Positions 63,773-64,000 of a DNA stretch of 64,000 nt are shown here, one piece after another. Source of the DNA: Incurvaria masculella (lineage: Eukaryota; Arthropoda; Insecta; Lepidoptera; Incurvariidae); NCBI GenBank assembly GCA_946894095.1, contig OX335642.1:2553021-2617020 (forward strand), read 5' to 3'. A program made the translations under genes and the position numbers. The notes under the pieces are model-generated. The model saw only the letters and a list, made by a program, of their open reading frames with translations, made no database searches and was not told the DNA's origin. The number at the start of each line of letters is the position of its first letter. Position 1 is the stretch's first letter.

Positions 63773-63824
63773 AAACAAGTAAGCGATTTATAACACTGTC
63801 TATCCGAAAACCTTTTAATAATAA

Positions 63825-64000
63825 TGTGTAACAACAGTGAAACTCTAAATACATTTTTTTGCCAATATTTTCTAATCTTAAAGGGATATTGTAAAAATTC
63901 AAAAATAAAGATGTAGATTATGCCAATACATTGTACGTACAGTCCAAAATTTCAAACACCTAGCAAAACATTATGACAATTGATAGGGTAATGACTCTCT
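63825..64000. other. AT-rich end of window
   Basis: Nothing recognised. Confidence 0.45.

Larger units (their letters stand above)
63160..63824 (+). mobile_element. Penelope-like element, internally deleted, inverted termini
   Basis: Flanked by an inverted repeat of about 64 bp: left TGTTTTCGGATAGACAG... to GTCGACGTTCCG (63161-63224), right CGAAACGTCGAC... to CTGTCTATCCGAAAACC (63759-63822), over 90% alike by eye. Between them lie the GIY-YIG endonuclease remnant (63230-63570), a 3' UTR (63571-63728) and a hammerhead-like motif (63729-63772). The reverse transcriptase is gone. Part of the 3' region recurs at 27540-27730. Confidence 0.75.

Overview
The window reads as AT-rich, intergenic or intronic nuclear DNA from an insect, most likely a moth or butterfly. 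I infer Lepidoptera from three things. The roughly 300-bp repeat with (CCGT)n tracts and the Helitron-like termini (CTAG before T) are both common in lepidopteran genomes as I know them. The arthropod telomere unit TTAGG/CCTAA also occurs as short interstitial arrays. No convincing host protein gene was found. Every protein sequence I can recognise belongs to a transposable element, and most short open frames lie inside repeats.

Protein-bearing elements: three 5'-truncated non-LTR retrotransposons with recognisable reverse transcriptase lie on the minus strand (3098-4639, 21385-24582, 57226-58844). There are C-terminal scraps of three more non-LTR elements (RTE-like at 19640-19875; others at 36626-36836 and 61829-61960), a decayed Tc1/mariner-type transposase (17040-17680), and two Penelope-like element remnants (27462-27730, 63160-63824). 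The second Penelope remnant still encodes part of a GIY-YIG endonuclease. Both carry a hammerhead-ribozyme-like motif.

Non-coding elements dominate. (1) A SINE family of about 390 bp has some twenty copies; one body and tail is joined either to a 5S-rRNA-derived head or to a tRNA-derived head. (2) The (CCGT)n family (called R300 here) has ten copies, for example 1399, 7253, 40062, 41004, 52151 and 62077. (3) There are many foldback or MITE families. These include a PIF/Harbinger-like MITE with a TTA duplication (56092-56415), a TTAA-flanked element (11962-12503), an element packed with the decamer AACGTATAAT and its complement (49720-50367, 55633-55823), and several palindromic families (2929-5220, 5882-6427, 16377-16720, 28581-28808, 36010-36390, 41951-42119). 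(4) Helitron-like elements lie at 36892-37457 and 49252-49660.

Layout: 1-13 kb holds SINEs, R300 and a large foldback element split by a retrotransposon. 13-20 kb holds a tRNA-derived repeat, SINEs and the mariner and RTE remnants. 21-25 kb holds a retrotransposon inside a SINE. 25-36 kb is repeat scraps plus a long stretch (32.2-35.3 kb) with little I can name except short tandem duplications. 36-45 kb holds Helitron-like elements, four R300 copies, foldbacks and a CpG-rich patch. 45-56 kb is mostly anonymous, with the AACGTATAAT element, R300 and SINEs. 56-64 kb holds the Harbinger-like MITE, a retrotransposon, a full-length SINE and the Penelope remnant.

Many insertions are nested, so relative ages can be read directly: retrotransposon in foldback, retrotransposon in SINE, Harbinger-like MITE in SINE, TTAA element in family X, family X in R300, R300 in a SINE poly-A tail. 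Coordinates of repeats without sharp ends are good to about 5-20 bp. Nothing here was checked against a database.
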